64,000 nt of DNA, from NCBI RefSeq assembly GCF_015160875.1, contig NZ_CP063374.1:1178001-1242000 (forward strand). The letters are read 5' to 3'. Numbering within the stretch: the stretch's first letter is position 1; each line of letters begins with the position of its first letter. The stretch comes from Streptomyces chromofuscus (GTDB taxonomy: Bacteria; Actinomycetota; Actinomycetes; Streptomycetales; Streptomycetaceae). Position numbers and translations under genes: made by a program. Below, one piece after another: positions 8,650 through 18,647 of this stretch. The notes below the pieces were generated by a model. It was not told the DNA's origin and made no database searches. It was given only the letters and a program-made list of their open reading frames with translations.

Positions 8650-9480
8650 CTACGGCTTGCGTGCCACCGCCCCGTACATGGCGATGTCCTGGTCCCGGAT
8701 GCCCTGCTCCCCCGTGCCGTCGGGGCGCCACTTGTGCACCTGGACGATGCCGGGTTCGACGAGGTCCAGGCCGTCGAAGAACTCGTGGGCCTCGTCGATG
8801 GTGCGCAGCCGCATCGGCATGTTGCGGGCGGCGTACTCGCGGGCGACGCGGCCCACCTCCTCCGGCGCGAACTCGGCGGTGCCGATGGACATCGCCAGGT
8901 AGCTGCCCGAGGGCAGCGGCTCCAGCAGGCGGCGGACGATGCCGACCGCGTCGTCCTCGTCGAGCATGAAGTGGACGATCGCGATCACGGTGAGCGCCAC
9001 CGGCTGCGTGAGGTCGAGGGTCTCGCGCAGTTCGGGGGCGTCCAGGATGCTGCCCGGGTCGCGGAAGTCGGCCTCGATGTAGGCGGTCCGCCCTTCGGGG
9101 GTGCTGGCCAGCAGGCCCTGGGAGAGGGTGAGGACGATGGGGTCGTTGTCCACGTAGACGACCCGCGACTCGGGAGCCACCGCCTGGGCGATCTCGTGCA
9201 GGTTCGGCGAGGTGGGTATGCCGGTGCCGACGTCCAGGAACTGGCGCACCCCCGCCTCCTCGGCGAGCCAGCGCACGGCGCGGTTCATCCAGTCGCGGTT
9301 GGCGCGCATGTGGACCGGCAGGGCGGGCCACTCCCGGGACATGGCGTCGCCCGCCTCCTTGTCCGCGGGGTAGTAGTCCTTGCCGCCGAGGATGTAGTCG
9401 TAGATCCGCGCGGAGTGCGCGTTCTCGGTGTCGATGCGGTCGGCCGGCCATCCGTTGTCGGGCAACGCCGTGTCTCCCAT
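8650..9480 (-). CDS. DUF574 (PF04672-type) SAM-dependent methyltransferase
   Basis: A 276-residue protein of the actinobacterial DUF574 methyltransferase family. Signatures are the N-terminal HSARIYDYILGGKDYYPAD, MRANRDWMNRAVRWL, the SAM-binding motif FLDVGTGIPTSPNLHE (about 85-100) and YVDNDPIVL. These proteins are numerous in Streptomyces and their substrates are generally unknown. The ATG at 9480 is chosen because the preceding codons are not typical of the family; an ATG 39 nt further upstream is possible. It is convergent with the SpoIIE phosphatase and sits beside the first whiJ-type locus without obvious functional link. Confidence 0.85.
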   Translation of the reverse strand: MGDTALPDNGWPADRIDTENAHSARIYDYILGGKDYYPADKEAGDAMSREWPALPVHMRANRDWMNRAVRWLAEEAGVRQFLDVGTGIPTSPNLHEIAQAVAPESRVVYVDNDPIVLTLSQGLLASTPEGRTAYIEADFRDPGSILDAPELRETLDLTQPVALTVIAIVHFMLDEDDAVGIVRRLLEPLPSGSYLAMSIGTAEFAPEEVGRVAREYAARNMPMRLRTIDEAHEFFDGLDLVEPGIVQVHKWRPDGTGEQGIRDQDIAMYGAVARKP

Positions 9481-9558
9481 TCGGGTCGGGGGTCTGCGGG
9501 GAACGCTCAGCAAGGGCAACGCGGTTGTGAGAACTCGGTCCGAGGAGGACCGTAGCCG

Positions 9559-9795
9559 TCAGAGCAGGAAGTCGGCCTCACCCGCCTTCACGCCCGTCAG
9601 GAAGGTCGTCACCTCCAGGGGCGTGAAGAGCAGGGCCGGGCCCTCGGGGTCGGTCGACTGGCGGACGGCGACCCGCCCGTCGTCGAGTCTCAGCACTTCC
9701 ACACAGGCGCCTCCGGCGTCGTCGCTCCACGGCTTGGACCAGCCGCGAGCGCCCAGTTCGGGGGCCGGCATGCCGTTGCGTATGGGGTGGTGCAC
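9559..9795 (-). CDS. DUF397 small protein, whiJ-locus partner
   Basis: A 78-residue DUF397 protein. The fold signature WSKPWSDDAGGACVEVLRL then VAVRQSTDPEGPALLFTP matches the family, whose members are encoded beside XRE/DUF5753 regulators and are believed to modulate them, in a toxin-antitoxin-like or regulatory pair. The GTG start at 9795 lies 1 bp after the stop of the XRE gene and uses AAGGAG inside that gene's last codons, so translation is coupled. Confidence 0.85.
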   Translation of the reverse strand: MHHPIRNGMPAPELGARGWSKPWSDDAGGACVEVLRLDDGRVAVRQSTDPEGPALLFTPLEVTTFLTGVKAGEADFLL

Positions 9796-9796
9796 G

Positions 9797-10672
9797 TCAG
9801 AGCTCCTTGCGAATAGCGCCGAGTTGGGACTCGGTCTTGCCGGCGGGCGCCGCCTGGGCGCCCAGCCGGTCCAGGGCCTCGCGGTACACCACGACGTCGT
9901 CGCTCTTGTCCAGGTAGACGGCGCCCACCAGGCCGCTGAGGTAGACGATGTCGGGCAGTTCGCGCGCCCGGAACCGGAAGAGGTGGAACGCGCCCGCCCG
10001 CATCGCCGGGTGCGGCCCGTTCGAGAACCGCATGATCTGCAGGGTCACGTGCGGCAGCCGGTTCACCTCGATCAGATGGTCGATCTGCGCGCGCATCACA
10101 TCGGTGCCGCCGACCGGCCAGCGCAGCACGGTCTCGTCCATCACGACCCACAGCCGCGGCGGCGCTTCACGGGTCAGCAGCTCCTGGCGCCGCATGCGCA
10201 ACGCGACCCGGCGTTCCGTCGCCTCGGCGGGGGCGTGCGGGTTGCCGGCGCCGAGCAGGGCCCGTGCGTAACTCTCCGTCTGCAGCAGCCCGTGTACGAA
10301 CTGGTTTTCGTAGGCGCGGATCTGCAACGCGGCCTGTTCCAGGCTCAGATACGCGGCGAACCAGTCGGGCAGCACGTCGCGGTAGGTGTGCCACCAGCCG
10401 CGCTTGTTGGCCTCGCGGACCGACTTCAGGAACGTGTCGATCTCCTGCCGGTCCGTCACGCCGTACACCTGGAGCAGCTTCTCGGCGTCCGGGAGCCGGA
10501 GCCGGGCCACCTTGGCGGCCTCCATCCGGCGGATCGTGGAGTGGCTGACGCCGATGGCGGCGCCGGCCTGCTCGTACGTCAGTCCGGCCCGGGTCCGCAG
10601 CTCCTCCAGCTGCCTGCCGAGGATCATGCGCAGCACGGAAGGGGCACCGCCCCAGTCGGTTTCCGCGGTCAC
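9797..10672 (-). CDS. XRE family regulator with DUF5753 domain (WhiJ-like)
   Basis: A 291-residue protein. The HTH is at about 15-75 (LGRQLEELRTRAGLTYEQAG, then GVSHSTIRRMEAAK), and the DUF5753 domain at about 95-285 (WWHTYRDVLPDWFAAYLSLE, FVHGLLQTESYARALL, LWVVMDETVLRWPVGG, PHVTLQIMRF). WhiJ-like proteins are DNA-binding regulators tied to differentiation in Streptomyces. The GTG at 10672 has AGGGGG 6 nt upstream, better than an upstream GTG at 10687. It is followed by the DUF397 gene and is divergent from the ATPase gene, forming a complete whiJ-type triad. Confidence 0.88.
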   Translation of the reverse strand: MTAETDWGGAPSVLRMILGRQLEELRTRAGLTYEQAGAAIGVSHSTIRRMEAAKVARLRLPDAEKLLQVYGVTDRQEIDTFLKSVREANKRGWWHTYRDVLPDWFAAYLSLEQAALQIRAYENQFVHGLLQTESYARALLGAGNPHAPAEATERRVALRMRRQELLTREAPPRLWVVMDETVLRWPVGGTDVMRAQIDHLIEVNRLPHVTLQIMRFSNGPHPAMRAGAFHLFRFRARELPDIVYLSGLVGAVYLDKSDDVVVYREALDRLGAQAAPAGKTESQLGAIRKEL

Positions 10673-10777
10673 GCCCTGCCCCCTCACGCCGTCGGTTCCA
10701 GGGTCACCGTCTCACGCGGTCACATACGGAGTGCCACTCGATCATTTCCTGGCGGGAGCAGCATGCACCTGGCCAAT

Positions 10778-10795
10778 TGCAATTTTCAACTTGCA
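10778..10795. promoter_or_regulatory. Imperfect dyad, candidate operator of whiJ-type locus 1
   Basis: TGCAATTTTCAACTTGCA in the divergent region between the XRE and ATPase genes: arms TGCAA.TT / AA.TTGCA match at 7 of 9 positions. It stands in an AT-rich island within otherwise GC-rich DNA, about 105 bp upstream of the XRE start. A role as the binding site for the adjacent XRE protein is inferred from position only. Confidence 0.5.
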
Positions 10796-11004
10796 GGTTG
10801 CGAGCGGTTGTCGGCGGGTGCCACAGTGGACCCACTGTCCCCGGCTCGCCGAACAGTGAGGCGAGCCGGTCCAGTTGGGGGAAGATTGGCCACAACTTAT
10901 CGTTTACCGGCGCTAGTTGTTGCCCCTGCCCGCGCCCACCCACAGCAGGCCGACCGGACAGCTGTACGGCGATGACGCACATGGCAGACGAAAGGCGTAC
11001 GGCG

Positions 11005-11763
11005 ATGGCTTCGCCCTCCCTCCCCCACCGGCTGGACCGACTGCCCGGGAACGAGCTCCCCGACCACCTGCCCACCCCGCGACAGGCCCTCCGCCTGTCC
11101 GGCGCCGACCCCTTGCGCCCACCGCCCGGCTCCGAGCACACGCTCCGGGCGCCGTCGAAGGCGACGCGCTCCATCCAGCCACCCGGAGGCGAGTTCAGCA
11201 GTCGACTCCCCGGGCCGAAAGGCCCCGACCGGCTCGCCTCCGGGGACCAGCCCGCCCGTCCGACCCACATGTTCGTCCTCCCGGCGGCACCGGAGTCGGC
11301 CGGCGTCGCCCGACGGACCGTGCGCGAAACGCTGACCTCGTGGCACATCCACCCCGACGACGTCGACAACGCTGTCCTGGTGACCTCCGAGCTCGTCACC
11401 AACGCGGTCACGCACTCGGGCAGCGAGCGGATCGTGTGCTGGGTGCACGCCACCGGGAACCGCCTCCGCGTCGAGGTCGAGGACCAGAACCGCGCCGCCA
11501 CCCTCCCCGCGCCGCGGCAGGCCTGCCCCGACGACCAGAACGGCCGTGGGCTCCTCCTCGTCGAGACGCTCTGCGACGACTGGGGGGTCCGGCCCGCCGC
11601 GGACCGCTCCGGACGCGTCGTCTGGGCCGACCTGACGACGACGCACCCCCGTCCCGCCCCGACCACCCCCGTCCCCACTCCCGTCCCCACCGCACCGCCG
11701 GCCCGGCCCATCCCCCACTCGGCCGAAGGATCCGTACCGCATGCCCCGACCGCACAGTCGTGA
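11005..11763 (+). CDS. HATPase_c (RsbW-like anti-sigma-type) ATP-binding protein
   Basis: A 252-residue protein whose conserved part (about 85-220) is a histidine-kinase-like ATPase: VTSELVTNAVTHSGS (N box), then a degenerate G1 region and NGRGLLLVETLCDDWG (G2). Such stand-alone domains bind ATP and often act as anti-sigma kinases. The N-terminal 80 residues and the Pro/Thr-rich tail are low in complexity. The ATG at 11005 has GAAAGG upstream; ATG codons at 10972 and 10981 are alternatives, so the N-terminus is uncertain. It is divergent from the XRE/DUF397 pair and overlaps the next gene by 23 bp. Confidence 0.75.
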   Translation: MASPSLPHRLDRLPGNELPDHLPTPRQALRLSGADPLRPPPGSEHTLRAPSKATRSIQPPGGEFSSRLPGPKGPDRLASGDQPARPTHMFVLPAAPESAGVARRTVRETLTSWHIHPDDVDNAVLVTSELVTNAVTHSGSERIVCWVHATGNRLRVEVEDQNRAATLPAPRQACPDDQNGRGLLLVETLCDDWGVRPAADRSGRVVWADLTTTHPRPAPTTPVPTPVPTAPPARPIPHSAEGSVPHAPTAQS

Positions 11764-12262
11764 CCCGCACTCGCCCCGTCCCGCGCTCCGCCCCGCGCCC
11801 GTCCGGCGGGACAGCCCGCGCCTGCCGATCCCTCCACACTTCCCCACGAGCCTGGGCCACGACGCCGTGGGCACCCCCCGGGAACACGGCGAGAGCATCC
11901 TGGACAGCCTTCCCCGCGTCGGCTGCGTCTTCGCCGACGACCGGCACTGGTGGTGGATCGTCCCGTCCGGATCCCACATCGGGATCACCTGGCCGCCGAG
12001 CACCACGTACGCGATCGGCGCCCGGATGGGCGACCCGTCCTGGACGGCCACGCGTCCGAAGCCGGGCACGGACCATCCGCGCCTGATCCACTCCCCCGAG
12101 GACGGCTCGCCGTACACCCCGCCGATACCGCTGTACTTCCTCACCTGTCGGCTCACCGGCAGCAGCCCGCACTGGTCGCTCAGCGCCCTCGACGGAGCCG
12201 GGACCGCTGCCACCCCCTCGGGTCGTACCGGTTTCCCCCCACCCGGCGCGCGCCTACACTGA
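11741..12262 (+). CDS. Hypothetical protein downstream of whiJ-type ATPase
   Basis: A 173-residue reading frame overlapping the end of the ATPase gene by 23 bp. The first 35 residues are Pro/Arg-rich; the middle (DSLPRVGCVFADDRHWWWIVP, then DPSWTATRPKPGTDHPRLIH) has ordinary amino-acid composition and codon bias, so it is probably real. I recognise no family, signal peptide or membrane segment. Position suggests co-expression with the ATPase. Alternative starts further in cannot be excluded. Confidence 0.55.
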   Translation: MPRPHSRDPHSPRPALRPAPVRRDSPRLPIPPHFPTSLGHDAVGTPREHGESILDSLPRVGCVFADDRHWWWIVPSGSHIGITWPPSTTYAIGARMGDPSWTATRPKPGTDHPRLIHSPEDGSPYTPPIPLYFLTCRLTGSSPHWSLSALDGAGTAATPSGRTGFPPPGARLH

Positions 12263-12334
12263 CACCTCACGACGTGCTGGTTGACCTGCGAGAACGCTGC
12301 GGTGCGCCGAACCGACGGAGTGAGGAGCCACCCG

Positions 12335-13060
12335 TTGTTCTACTACCTGCTCAAATACGTCCTTCTCGGGCCGCTGCTCAGAGGCGTCTTCCGGCCCCGC
12401 ATCGAGGGCCTGGAGCACGTGCCGGCATCGGGCCCGGCCATCGTCGCGGGCAACCATCTGTCGTTCTCGGACCACTTCCTGATGCCGGCGATCCTCAAGC
12501 GCCGGATCACCTTCCTGGCCAAGGCCGAGTACTTCACCGGCCCCGGCATCAAGGGCCGGCTGACCGCGGCGTTCTTCCGCAGCGCCGGGCAGATCCCGGT
12601 CGACCGCTCCGGCAAGGACGCCGGCCAGGCCGCGATCCGCGAGGGCCTGGGGGTGCTGCGCAAGGGTGAACTGCTCGGCATCTACCCGGAGGGCACCCGC
12701 TCGCACGACGGCCGCCTCTACAAGGGCAAGGTCGGCGTCGCGGTGATGGCCCTCAAGGCCGGCGTGCCGGTCGTCCCCTGCGCGATGATCGGCACCTTCG
12801 AGGCCCAGCCGCCGGGCAAGGTCGTCCCCCGCGTCCATCCCGTCGCCATCCGCTTCGGCAAACCCCTCGACTTCTCCCGCTACGCCGGCATGGAGAACGA
12901 GAAGGCCGTACTGCGCGCCGTCACCGACGAGATCATGTACGCCATCCTGACGCTCTCCGAGCAGGAGTACGTCGACCAGTACGCGGCCGTCGTCAAGGCG
13001 GAGGCCGCGGCGCGGACGGACCAGCGGGAGCGCAGGTTCCGGCGCATGCCGCTCAGCTGA
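12335..13060 (+). CDS. plsC: 1-acyl-sn-glycerol-3-phosphate acyltransferase (PlsC family)
   Basis: A 241-residue lysophospholipid acyltransferase that acylates lysophosphatidic acid to phosphatidic acid at the membrane. Block I is NHLSFSDHFL (HxxxxD variant NHLSFSD), block II FRSAGQIPVDRSG and block III YPEGTRSHDGRLYKGKVG; an N-terminal hydrophobic stretch (FYYLLKYVLLGPLL) anchors it. The TTG at 12335 is chosen because AGGAG lies 7 nt upstream and the family starts with this hydrophobic segment; GTG codons upstream are alternatives. No operon partner is evident. One of several such acyltransferases expected in Streptomyces. Confidence 0.85.
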   Translation: MFYYLLKYVLLGPLLRGVFRPRIEGLEHVPASGPAIVAGNHLSFSDHFLMPAILKRRITFLAKAEYFTGPGIKGRLTAAFFRSAGQIPVDRSGKDAGQAAIREGLGVLRKGELLGIYPEGTRSHDGRLYKGKVGVAVMALKAGVPVVPCAMIGTFEAQPPGKVVPRVHPVAIRFGKPLDFSRYAGMENEKAVLRAVTDEIMYAILTLSEQEYVDQYAAVVKAEAAARTDQRERRFRRMPLS

Positions 13061-13118
13061 CGTCTGCTCAGGGCAGAGCACCATGGCCCGCGCGGCCGTC
13101 GCGGCATACGGTCGCCCC

Positions 13119-14183
13119 ATGAAACGTGCTGTGGTGATCGGAGCGACGGGGCAGATCGGGCGCCCGGCGGTGCACGCGCTCGCGCGGGACGGCTGGGAGG
13201 TGACGGCCGCCTCGCGGGGCGGCGGACGGGACGAGACCTGGCCCGGGGAGGTACGGGCGGTACGGCTGGACCGGGACGACGACGCGGCGCTGGCCGCGGT
13301 GGTCGGCGACGGCTGCGACCTCGTGGTCGACGTCGTCGCCTACGGCGCGGAACACGCCCGGCAGTTGACGGGCCTGGCCGGGCGGATCGGCTCGGCCGTG
13401 GTGATCTCCAGCGTGTCGGTGTACGAGGACGACAACGGCCGCGGCTTCGACACCCAGGCCGAACCGGACGGCTTCCCCGTGTACCCGGTGCCCGTCCCGG
13501 AGAGCCAACGGACGGTGACGCCCGGCGAGGCGTCGTACAGCACCCGCAAGGCGGCCCTGGAACGCGAACTGCTCGCCGCGGGCGACCGGTTGCCCACCAC
13601 GCTGCTGCGCGCCGGCGCGGTGCACGGCCCGCACTGCCGCACACCCCGCGAGCTGTACTTCGTCAAACGCAACCTCGACGGCCGCCGTCGGCGCGTCCTC
13701 GCCCACGGCGGGCGGAGCCGCTTCCACCCGGTGAGCGTGCACACCCTCGCCGAACTGATCCGGCTCGCGGCGGCCCGGCCCGGCTCGCGGGTCCTCAACG
13801 CCTGTGACGACGAGGCGCCACCGGTGCTGGAGATCGCGACCGCGATCGACGCCGTGATGGGGGTCGAGACGGAGACGGTGCTCGTCGACGGGCCTCCGCC
13901 GGTGCCGGGGGTGGGCGACAGCCCGTGGTCGGTCCCGGCACCGGTGGTCTGTGACATGTCGGCGGCGCAACGGGAGCTGGGCTACCGCCCGGTGGTGCGC
14001 CACGCCGCCACGCTCCCGGAGACGGTCGAGTGGATCGAGCGCCGGCTGTCCGGCCGTGACTGGCGGGAGGCGTACCCAAAGATGTTTCAGGCGTACGGCG
14101 ACCTCTTCGACTACGCGGCCGAGGACGCCTGGTTCGGCGAGGGGCGGCCGGCCGGTCCGCCGGCCACCTCCGACACCGTATGA
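13119..14183 (+). CDS. NAD-dependent epimerase/dehydratase-type oxidoreductase
   Basis: A 354-residue SDR-fold protein with the Rossmann motif VIGATGQIG at the N-terminus and the SYSTRKAALEREL segment carrying the Tyr/Lys pair of extended SDRs. The middle (LLRAGAVHGPH, FHPVSVHTLAELI, NACDDEAPPVLEIATAID) follows the nucleotide-sugar epimerase pattern. The Ser/Tyr/Lys triad is plausible (ISSVSVYED supplies Ser). Substrate is unknown; neighbours give no pathway. Start ATG 13119 begins the Rossmann strand directly; the upstream ATG at 13083 would add 12 unmatched residues. Confidence 0.82.
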   Translation: MKRAVVIGATGQIGRPAVHALARDGWEVTAASRGGGRDETWPGEVRAVRLDRDDDAALAAVVGDGCDLVVDVVAYGAEHARQLTGLAGRIGSAVVISSVSVYEDDNGRGFDTQAEPDGFPVYPVPVPESQRTVTPGEASYSTRKAALERELLAAGDRLPTTLLRAGAVHGPHCRTPRELYFVKRNLDGRRRRVLAHGGRSRFHPVSVHTLAELIRLAAARPGSRVLNACDDEAPPVLEIATAIDAVMGVETETVLVDGPPPVPGVGDSPWSVPAPVVCDMSAAQRELGYRPVVRHAATLPETVEWIERRLSGRDWREAYPKMFQAYGDLFDYAAEDAWFGEGRPAGPPATSDTV

Positions 14184-14190
14184 CCGCCGG

Positions 14191-14289
14191 TCACGGCTTG
14201 GGCGTGGCGTGCGGGGCGCACGTCACGTCCTCGGTGTCCAGCGCGCCGGTGAGCAGGTAGCCGTCCACCTGGGAGTCCGGGCGATCCTG
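14191..14289 (-). pseudogene. 3' remnant of a secreted tripeptidyl-aminopeptidase-like gene
   Basis: Read on the minus strand, the stretch ending at a TGA (14193-14191) encodes DSQVDGYLLTGALDTEDV followed by TCAPHATPKP, which resembles the C-terminal end of TAP-like secreted aminopeptidases (pattern V..YLLTG.L....TC). Upstream the frame soon loses resemblance to protein. From memory, S. coelicolor has a tripeptidyl aminopeptidase gene directly beside ureD, which fits this place. I infer that the gene was deleted here, leaving its last 30 or so codons. Boundaries are approximate. Confidence 0.5.
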
Positions 14290-14374
14290 TCCGCCGTGAG
14301 GTCGCCGAGAACAGGGACGGTGGGGCTTCTTTGCCAATCCGACCACCGGTGAGGCACCTTCGCTGGACGGATCT

Positions 14375-15135
14375 TCACCCGATCGAGTCCAGCGCCTCGT
14401 CCAGCAGCCGCCGCAGCCGCAGCGCGTCCGAGGCGACGGCGGTCACCAACGCGGCGGGTCCGGCGAGCGGCAGGACCGCGGCGCCCTCCCCCACCACCCG
14501 TGCCGACACCGGGTGTTCGGCGAACTCCGGCCGTACGACGACCAGTTGCCCCACGGCACGGCGACCGCCGAGCCCGGCGGGACCGTCCCAGCCGCCGGGG
14601 GCGCCCGGACCGCAGGACAGCTCCTGGTCGAGCACGGTCCGCCCGGCGATCCGCACGGACAGCCGGCTGGTGAGCCGCCCGGGTTCCTCACCCGCCCGAC
14701 CGAGAACCTGCTCCTCGCGCAGCACGAGACGGGCGGCCGGGCCAAGGTCGGCCCGGGTGCGCACGTGCAGGTCGCTGTCGTACGCGGAGATCAACTGCTC
14801 GGGTAGCCATCGCAGTTCACCACCGTCGGCCACCGTGAGACGGACGTCGTAGCGGGCCTCGCCCTTGGCCTGGCCGGGCAGTGCGAGGGTGGCGGCGGCC
14901 GACCCGACGTGCAGCCGGGCGCCGTCCTCGACGCCGGCCTCGATCGTGAGGTGGTCGCCGCCGAGGGGGCCGCTCATCGCGCCGATCACCATGACCCGGG
15001 CCTCGTCGGCGCTGCCCCGCGTCCGGCGCAACGCCAGCGGCCCTTCACCCGCCAGTACGGGCAGGGCCGTACCGCCGCGCCCGTCGGGGCGGGCGAGGAT
15101 GCGGGCGGTGGCGCGCACGCCGCTGGTCGCCGCGC

Positions 15136-15139
<4 letters not shown>
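14375..15139 (-). CDS. ureD: Urease accessory protein UreD
   Basis: A 254-residue UreD/UreH protein, the scaffold that with UreF and UreG loads nickel and CO2 onto apo-urease. Recognisable parts are [35 protein letters not shown] and [14 protein letters not shown]. The ATG at 15139 overlaps the ureG stop in ATGA. It is the last gene of the minus-strand urease operon. No ureE is present, as is usual in Streptomyces. Confidence 0.92.
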
Positions 15140-15813
<674 letters not shown>

Positions 15814-15927
15814 CGATGCGGCTCCTTGTGAAGCCGGCCTGCTTCCCGGCCCGTCCGGCTGATCGAGGACGGGGCCGTTCAGGCCGACGGGGGTCAGGGG
15901 GGCACTATGTGTGGGGTCCGAGCGAAC

Positions 15928-16602
15928 TCACGAGGCGAACAGCCGCACCCCCCATCCGGCATGAGCCTCCGCCCCGATCTCCAGCAGCGGAGCCGAAGCG
16001 GCGGGCAGTACGTCCACCCCCTCATGGACGGCGGCCCGCGCGGCCTCCCCCGACCGGTCCGCGACGCGGTCCACCTCGGGCGCCAGCCGTGCCAGCACCC
16101 CGGTCGCGTCGAACGGATCGAGACTCAGCAACCGCACCGTCGCGCTCGCCGGTCCGCTCACACTCTCGTACGCCGCGCAGTAGGCGGCGTCGAGGGCCCT
16201 CAGCCCGGCCGCCCGCGCCGCGAGGCCGAGCACCACCGGCTGATGCGCCCCCTTGGGGAACGCCCGTGCCAGGGCGTCCAGTTCGGCGGACGGCCAGGTG
16301 GCGCGCGCGGCCCGCAGCATCTGCCGTCCCAGCTTGCGCGCCGTCAGTCGGAGCGCCGGGGACGGCGTCCGCGCGTCCGCCGCCGCGTCCAGCTCGCGCG
16401 GGTCGACGCCGAGCGCCGCCGCCGCGGCGAGGGCCGCCGACACCAGCCCCGCCGTGTGCAGGCGGCCCCGGCAGAAGTCCTCCAGGCTCGCCGCGCCGGT
16501 GATCCGTCCCGCCTTCACCGCGGCCTCGGCCCCGCCGGAGTGCGCGTGCCCGCCGGCGGGGAAGCGGCCGTCGGCGAGGACGAGGAGCGCCGCTCGTGAC
16601 AT
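15928..16602 (-). CDS. ureF: Urease accessory protein UreF
   Basis: A 224-residue all-helical UreF, which bridges UreD and UreG and acts as a fidelity checkpoint in urease activation. The start reads SRAALLVLADGRFPAGGHAHSGG, matching family N-termini, and FPKGAHQPVVLGLAARAAG lies in the middle. The ATG at 16602 has GAGG 7 nt upstream; a GTG one codon earlier is an alternative. It begins about 10 bp after ureC ends. Confidence 0.93.
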   Translation of the reverse strand: MSRAALLVLADGRFPAGGHAHSGGAEAAVKAGRITGAASLEDFCRGRLHTAGLVSAALAAAAALGVDPRELDAAADARTPSPALRLTARKLGRQMLRAARATWPSAELDALARAFPKGAHQPVVLGLAARAAGLRALDAAYCAAYESVSGPASATVRLLSLDPFDATGVLARLAPEVDRVADRSGEAARAAVHEGVDVLPAASAPLLEIGAEAHAGWGVRLFAS

Positions 16603-16611
16603 CACCGCACC

Positions 16612-18333
16612 TCAGAAGAGGAAGTACCGCTGGGCCATGGGCAGTTCGGCGGCCGGTGTCGCCTCGACGAGTTCCCCGTCGATGTGCACGGCGAAGCTGT
16701 CGGGGTCGACGCGCACGTGGGGCCGCGCGTCGTTCTCCCGCATGTCGGCCTTGGTCACGCTGCGGGTCGACTCGATGGCGACGAACCGCTTCCCGAGGCC
16801 GAGCCGCTCCGGGAGCCCGTCCTCGATGGCGAGCGGCGCCACGAAGTTGACGGAGTTCGAGGCCGGTGCCCGCCCGATCGCCCCGTACATCGGCCGGGGC
16901 AGGATCGGCTGGGGCGTGGGGATCGAGGCGTTGGCGTCGCCCATCTGCGCGTACGCGATCTGCCCGCCCTTCAGGACGAGGTGCGGCTTGACGCCGAAGA
17001 ACGCGGGCTCCCAGAGCACCAGGTCGGCGAGCTTGCCGGTCTCCACGGAGCCGACCTCGCGCGCGAGGCCCTGGGCGAGCGCCGGGTTGATCGTGTACTT
17101 GGCGACATAGCGACGTACCCGGTGGTTGTCCGCCTGTCCGTCGCCGGGCAGTGCGCCGCGCCGCCGCTTCATCACATGGGCGGTCTGCCAGGTGCGCATG
17201 ACGACCTCGCCGACCCGGCCCATGGCCTGGGAGTCCGACGAGATGATCGAGATCGCGCCCAGGTCGTGCAGGATGTCCTCAGCGCCGATCGTGGACGGCC
17301 TGATCCGGGACTCGGCGAAGGCCAGGTCCTCCGGCACCGCCGGGTTGAGGTGGTGGCACACCATCAGCATGTCGAGGTGTTCCTCGGCGGTGTTGACGGT
17401 GAACGGCCGCGTCGGGTTCGTGGAGCTGGGCAGCACGTGTGGCTCGGCGACCACGGTCATGATGTCGGGGGCGTGCCCGCCGCCCGCGCCCTCCGTGTGG
17501 TATGCGTGGATGCCCCGTCCGCCGATCGCGGCCAGCGTGTCGCCGACGAAGCCGGCTTCGTTCAGCGTGTCGGTGTGGAGGGCGACCTGGATGCCAGTCT
17601 GTTCGGCGACGGTCAGCGAGGCGTCGATGACGGCCGGGGTGGAGCCCCAGTCCTCGTGCAGTTTCAGGCCGAGTGCGCCGCCACGGATCTGGGACAGCAT
17701 CGCCTCGTGGGAGACGGTGTTGCCCTTGCCGAGGAAGCCGATGTTGAGCGGGTACCGCTCCATCGCCTCCAGCATCCGGGCCAGGTGCCAGGGGCCGGGC
17801 GTGACCGTGGTCGCCTTGGAACCCTCGGCCGGTCCGGTGCCGCCACCGACGAGGGTCGTGATGCCCGCCGCCAGCGCCTCGTCGGCGATCTGCGGGCAGA
17901 TGAAGTGGACGTGGGCGTCGATGGCCCCGGCCGTCAGGATCCGCCCGTTGCCCGCGATGACCTCGGTCTCCGGTCCGATGACCAGGTCCGGGTGGACGCC
18001 GTCCATCGTGTCCGGGTTGCCCGCCTTCCCGATCCCGGTGATCCGGCCGTCGCGGATGCCGACGTCGGCCTTGACGATCCCCCAGTGGTCGACGATCACC
18101 GCGCCGGTGACGACCGTGTCGGGCGTGCCGTCCGCGCGCGTGGCGCGCGCCTGTCCCATGGACTCGCGGATGACCTTGCCGCCGCCGAACACCGCCTCGT
18201 CGCCCGACAGTCCGGGCCCGCCGCTGCGGTCCTCCTCGATCTCGACCAGCAGATCGGTGTCGGCGAGCCGGATGCGGTCACCGGTGGTCGGGCCGAACAG
18301 GTCGGCGTAAGCGGCCCGCGAGATCTCAGGCAT
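16612..18333 (-). CDS. ureC: Urease subunit alpha
   Basis: A 573-residue catalytic subunit with full usual length. Urease hydrolyses urea to ammonia and carbamate in the cytosol. All nickel and catalytic signatures are visible: [12 protein letters not shown] (His pair), GLKLHEDWG (the Lys that is carbamylated), [12 protein letters not shown], the [13 protein letters not shown]is region, the mobile flap LMVCHHLNP with Cys/His, and [12 protein letters not shown] (Asp ligand). The ATG at 18333 overlaps the end of ureB by 8 bp. No lesion is seen. Confidence 0.97.
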   Translation of the reverse strand: MPEISRAAYADLFGPTTGDRIRLADTDLLVEIEEDRSGGPGLSGDEAVFGGGKVIRESMGQARATRADGTPDTVVTGAVIVDHWGIVKADVGIRDGRITGIGKAGNPDTMDGVHPDLVIGPETEVIAGNGRILTAGAIDAHVHFICPQIADEALAAGITTLVGGGTGPAEGSKATTVTPGPWHLARMLEAMERYPLNIGFLGKGNTVSHEAMLSQIRGGALGLKLHEDWGSTPAVIDASLTVAEQTGIQVALHTDTLNEAGFVGDTLAAIGGRGIHAYHTEGAGGGHAPDIMTVVAEPHVLPSSTNPTRPFTVNTAEEHLDMLMVCHHLNPAVPEDLAFAESRIRPSTIGAEDILHDLGAISIISSDSQAMGRVGEVVMRTWQTAHVMKRRRGALPGDGQADNHRVRRYVAKYTINPALAQGLAREVGSVETGKLADLVLWEPAFFGVKPHLVLKGGQIAYAQMGDANASIPTPQPILPRPMYGAIGRAPASNSVNFVAPLAIEDGLPERLGLGKRFVAIESTRSVTKADMRENDARPHVRVDPDSFAVHIDGELVEATPAAELPMAQRYFLF

Positions 18334-18637
18334 CGAGGGCACCTCCGGTCTCCCCGCGCAGTCCGGGCACCACACGGGCGCCCGCGAGGGGCACGAGTTC
18401 GACGTCGACGGGGATGCCGGGTTCGAAGCGTACGGCCGTGCCGGCGGCGACGTTGAGCCGCTTGCCGCGCGCGGCGGCGCGGTCGAACTCCAGGCCGGGG
18501 TTGGCCTCGGCGAAGTGGTAGTGGGAGCCGACCTGGACGGGCCGGTCGGCGGCGTTGAGCACGGTGAGGCGGGTGACCTCGCGGCCCGCGTTGTAGGCAA
18601 TCGGGCCGTCGCCGAACAGGATCTCTCCGGGGATCAT
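18326..18637 (-). CDS. ureB: Urease subunit beta
   Basis: A 103-residue UreB, a structural subunit of urease. Begins [13 protein letters not shown] and carries [24 protein letters not shown], the conserved core. It ends 8 bp inside ureC and begins 10 bp after ureA ends. Slightly Gly/Ala-extended at the C-terminus, as is common in actinomycetes. Confidence 0.96.
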   Translation of the reverse strand: MIPGEILFGDGPIAYNAGREVTRLTVLNAADRPVQVGSHYHFAEANPGLEFDRAAARGKRLNVAAGTAVRFEPGIPVDVELVPLAGARVVPGLRGETGGALDA

Positions 18638-18647
18638 CGCGGGCCCC

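Noticed and set aside
7229..9451. A 740-codon minus-strand frame over the SpoIIE phosphatase and methyltransferase
   Set aside because: Arg/His/Gly-rich shadow frame; the real genes in this interval have domain support.
16684..18456. A 590-codon plus-strand frame across ureC
   Set aside because: Shadow frame; the minus strand carries full-length UreC with all active-site motifs.
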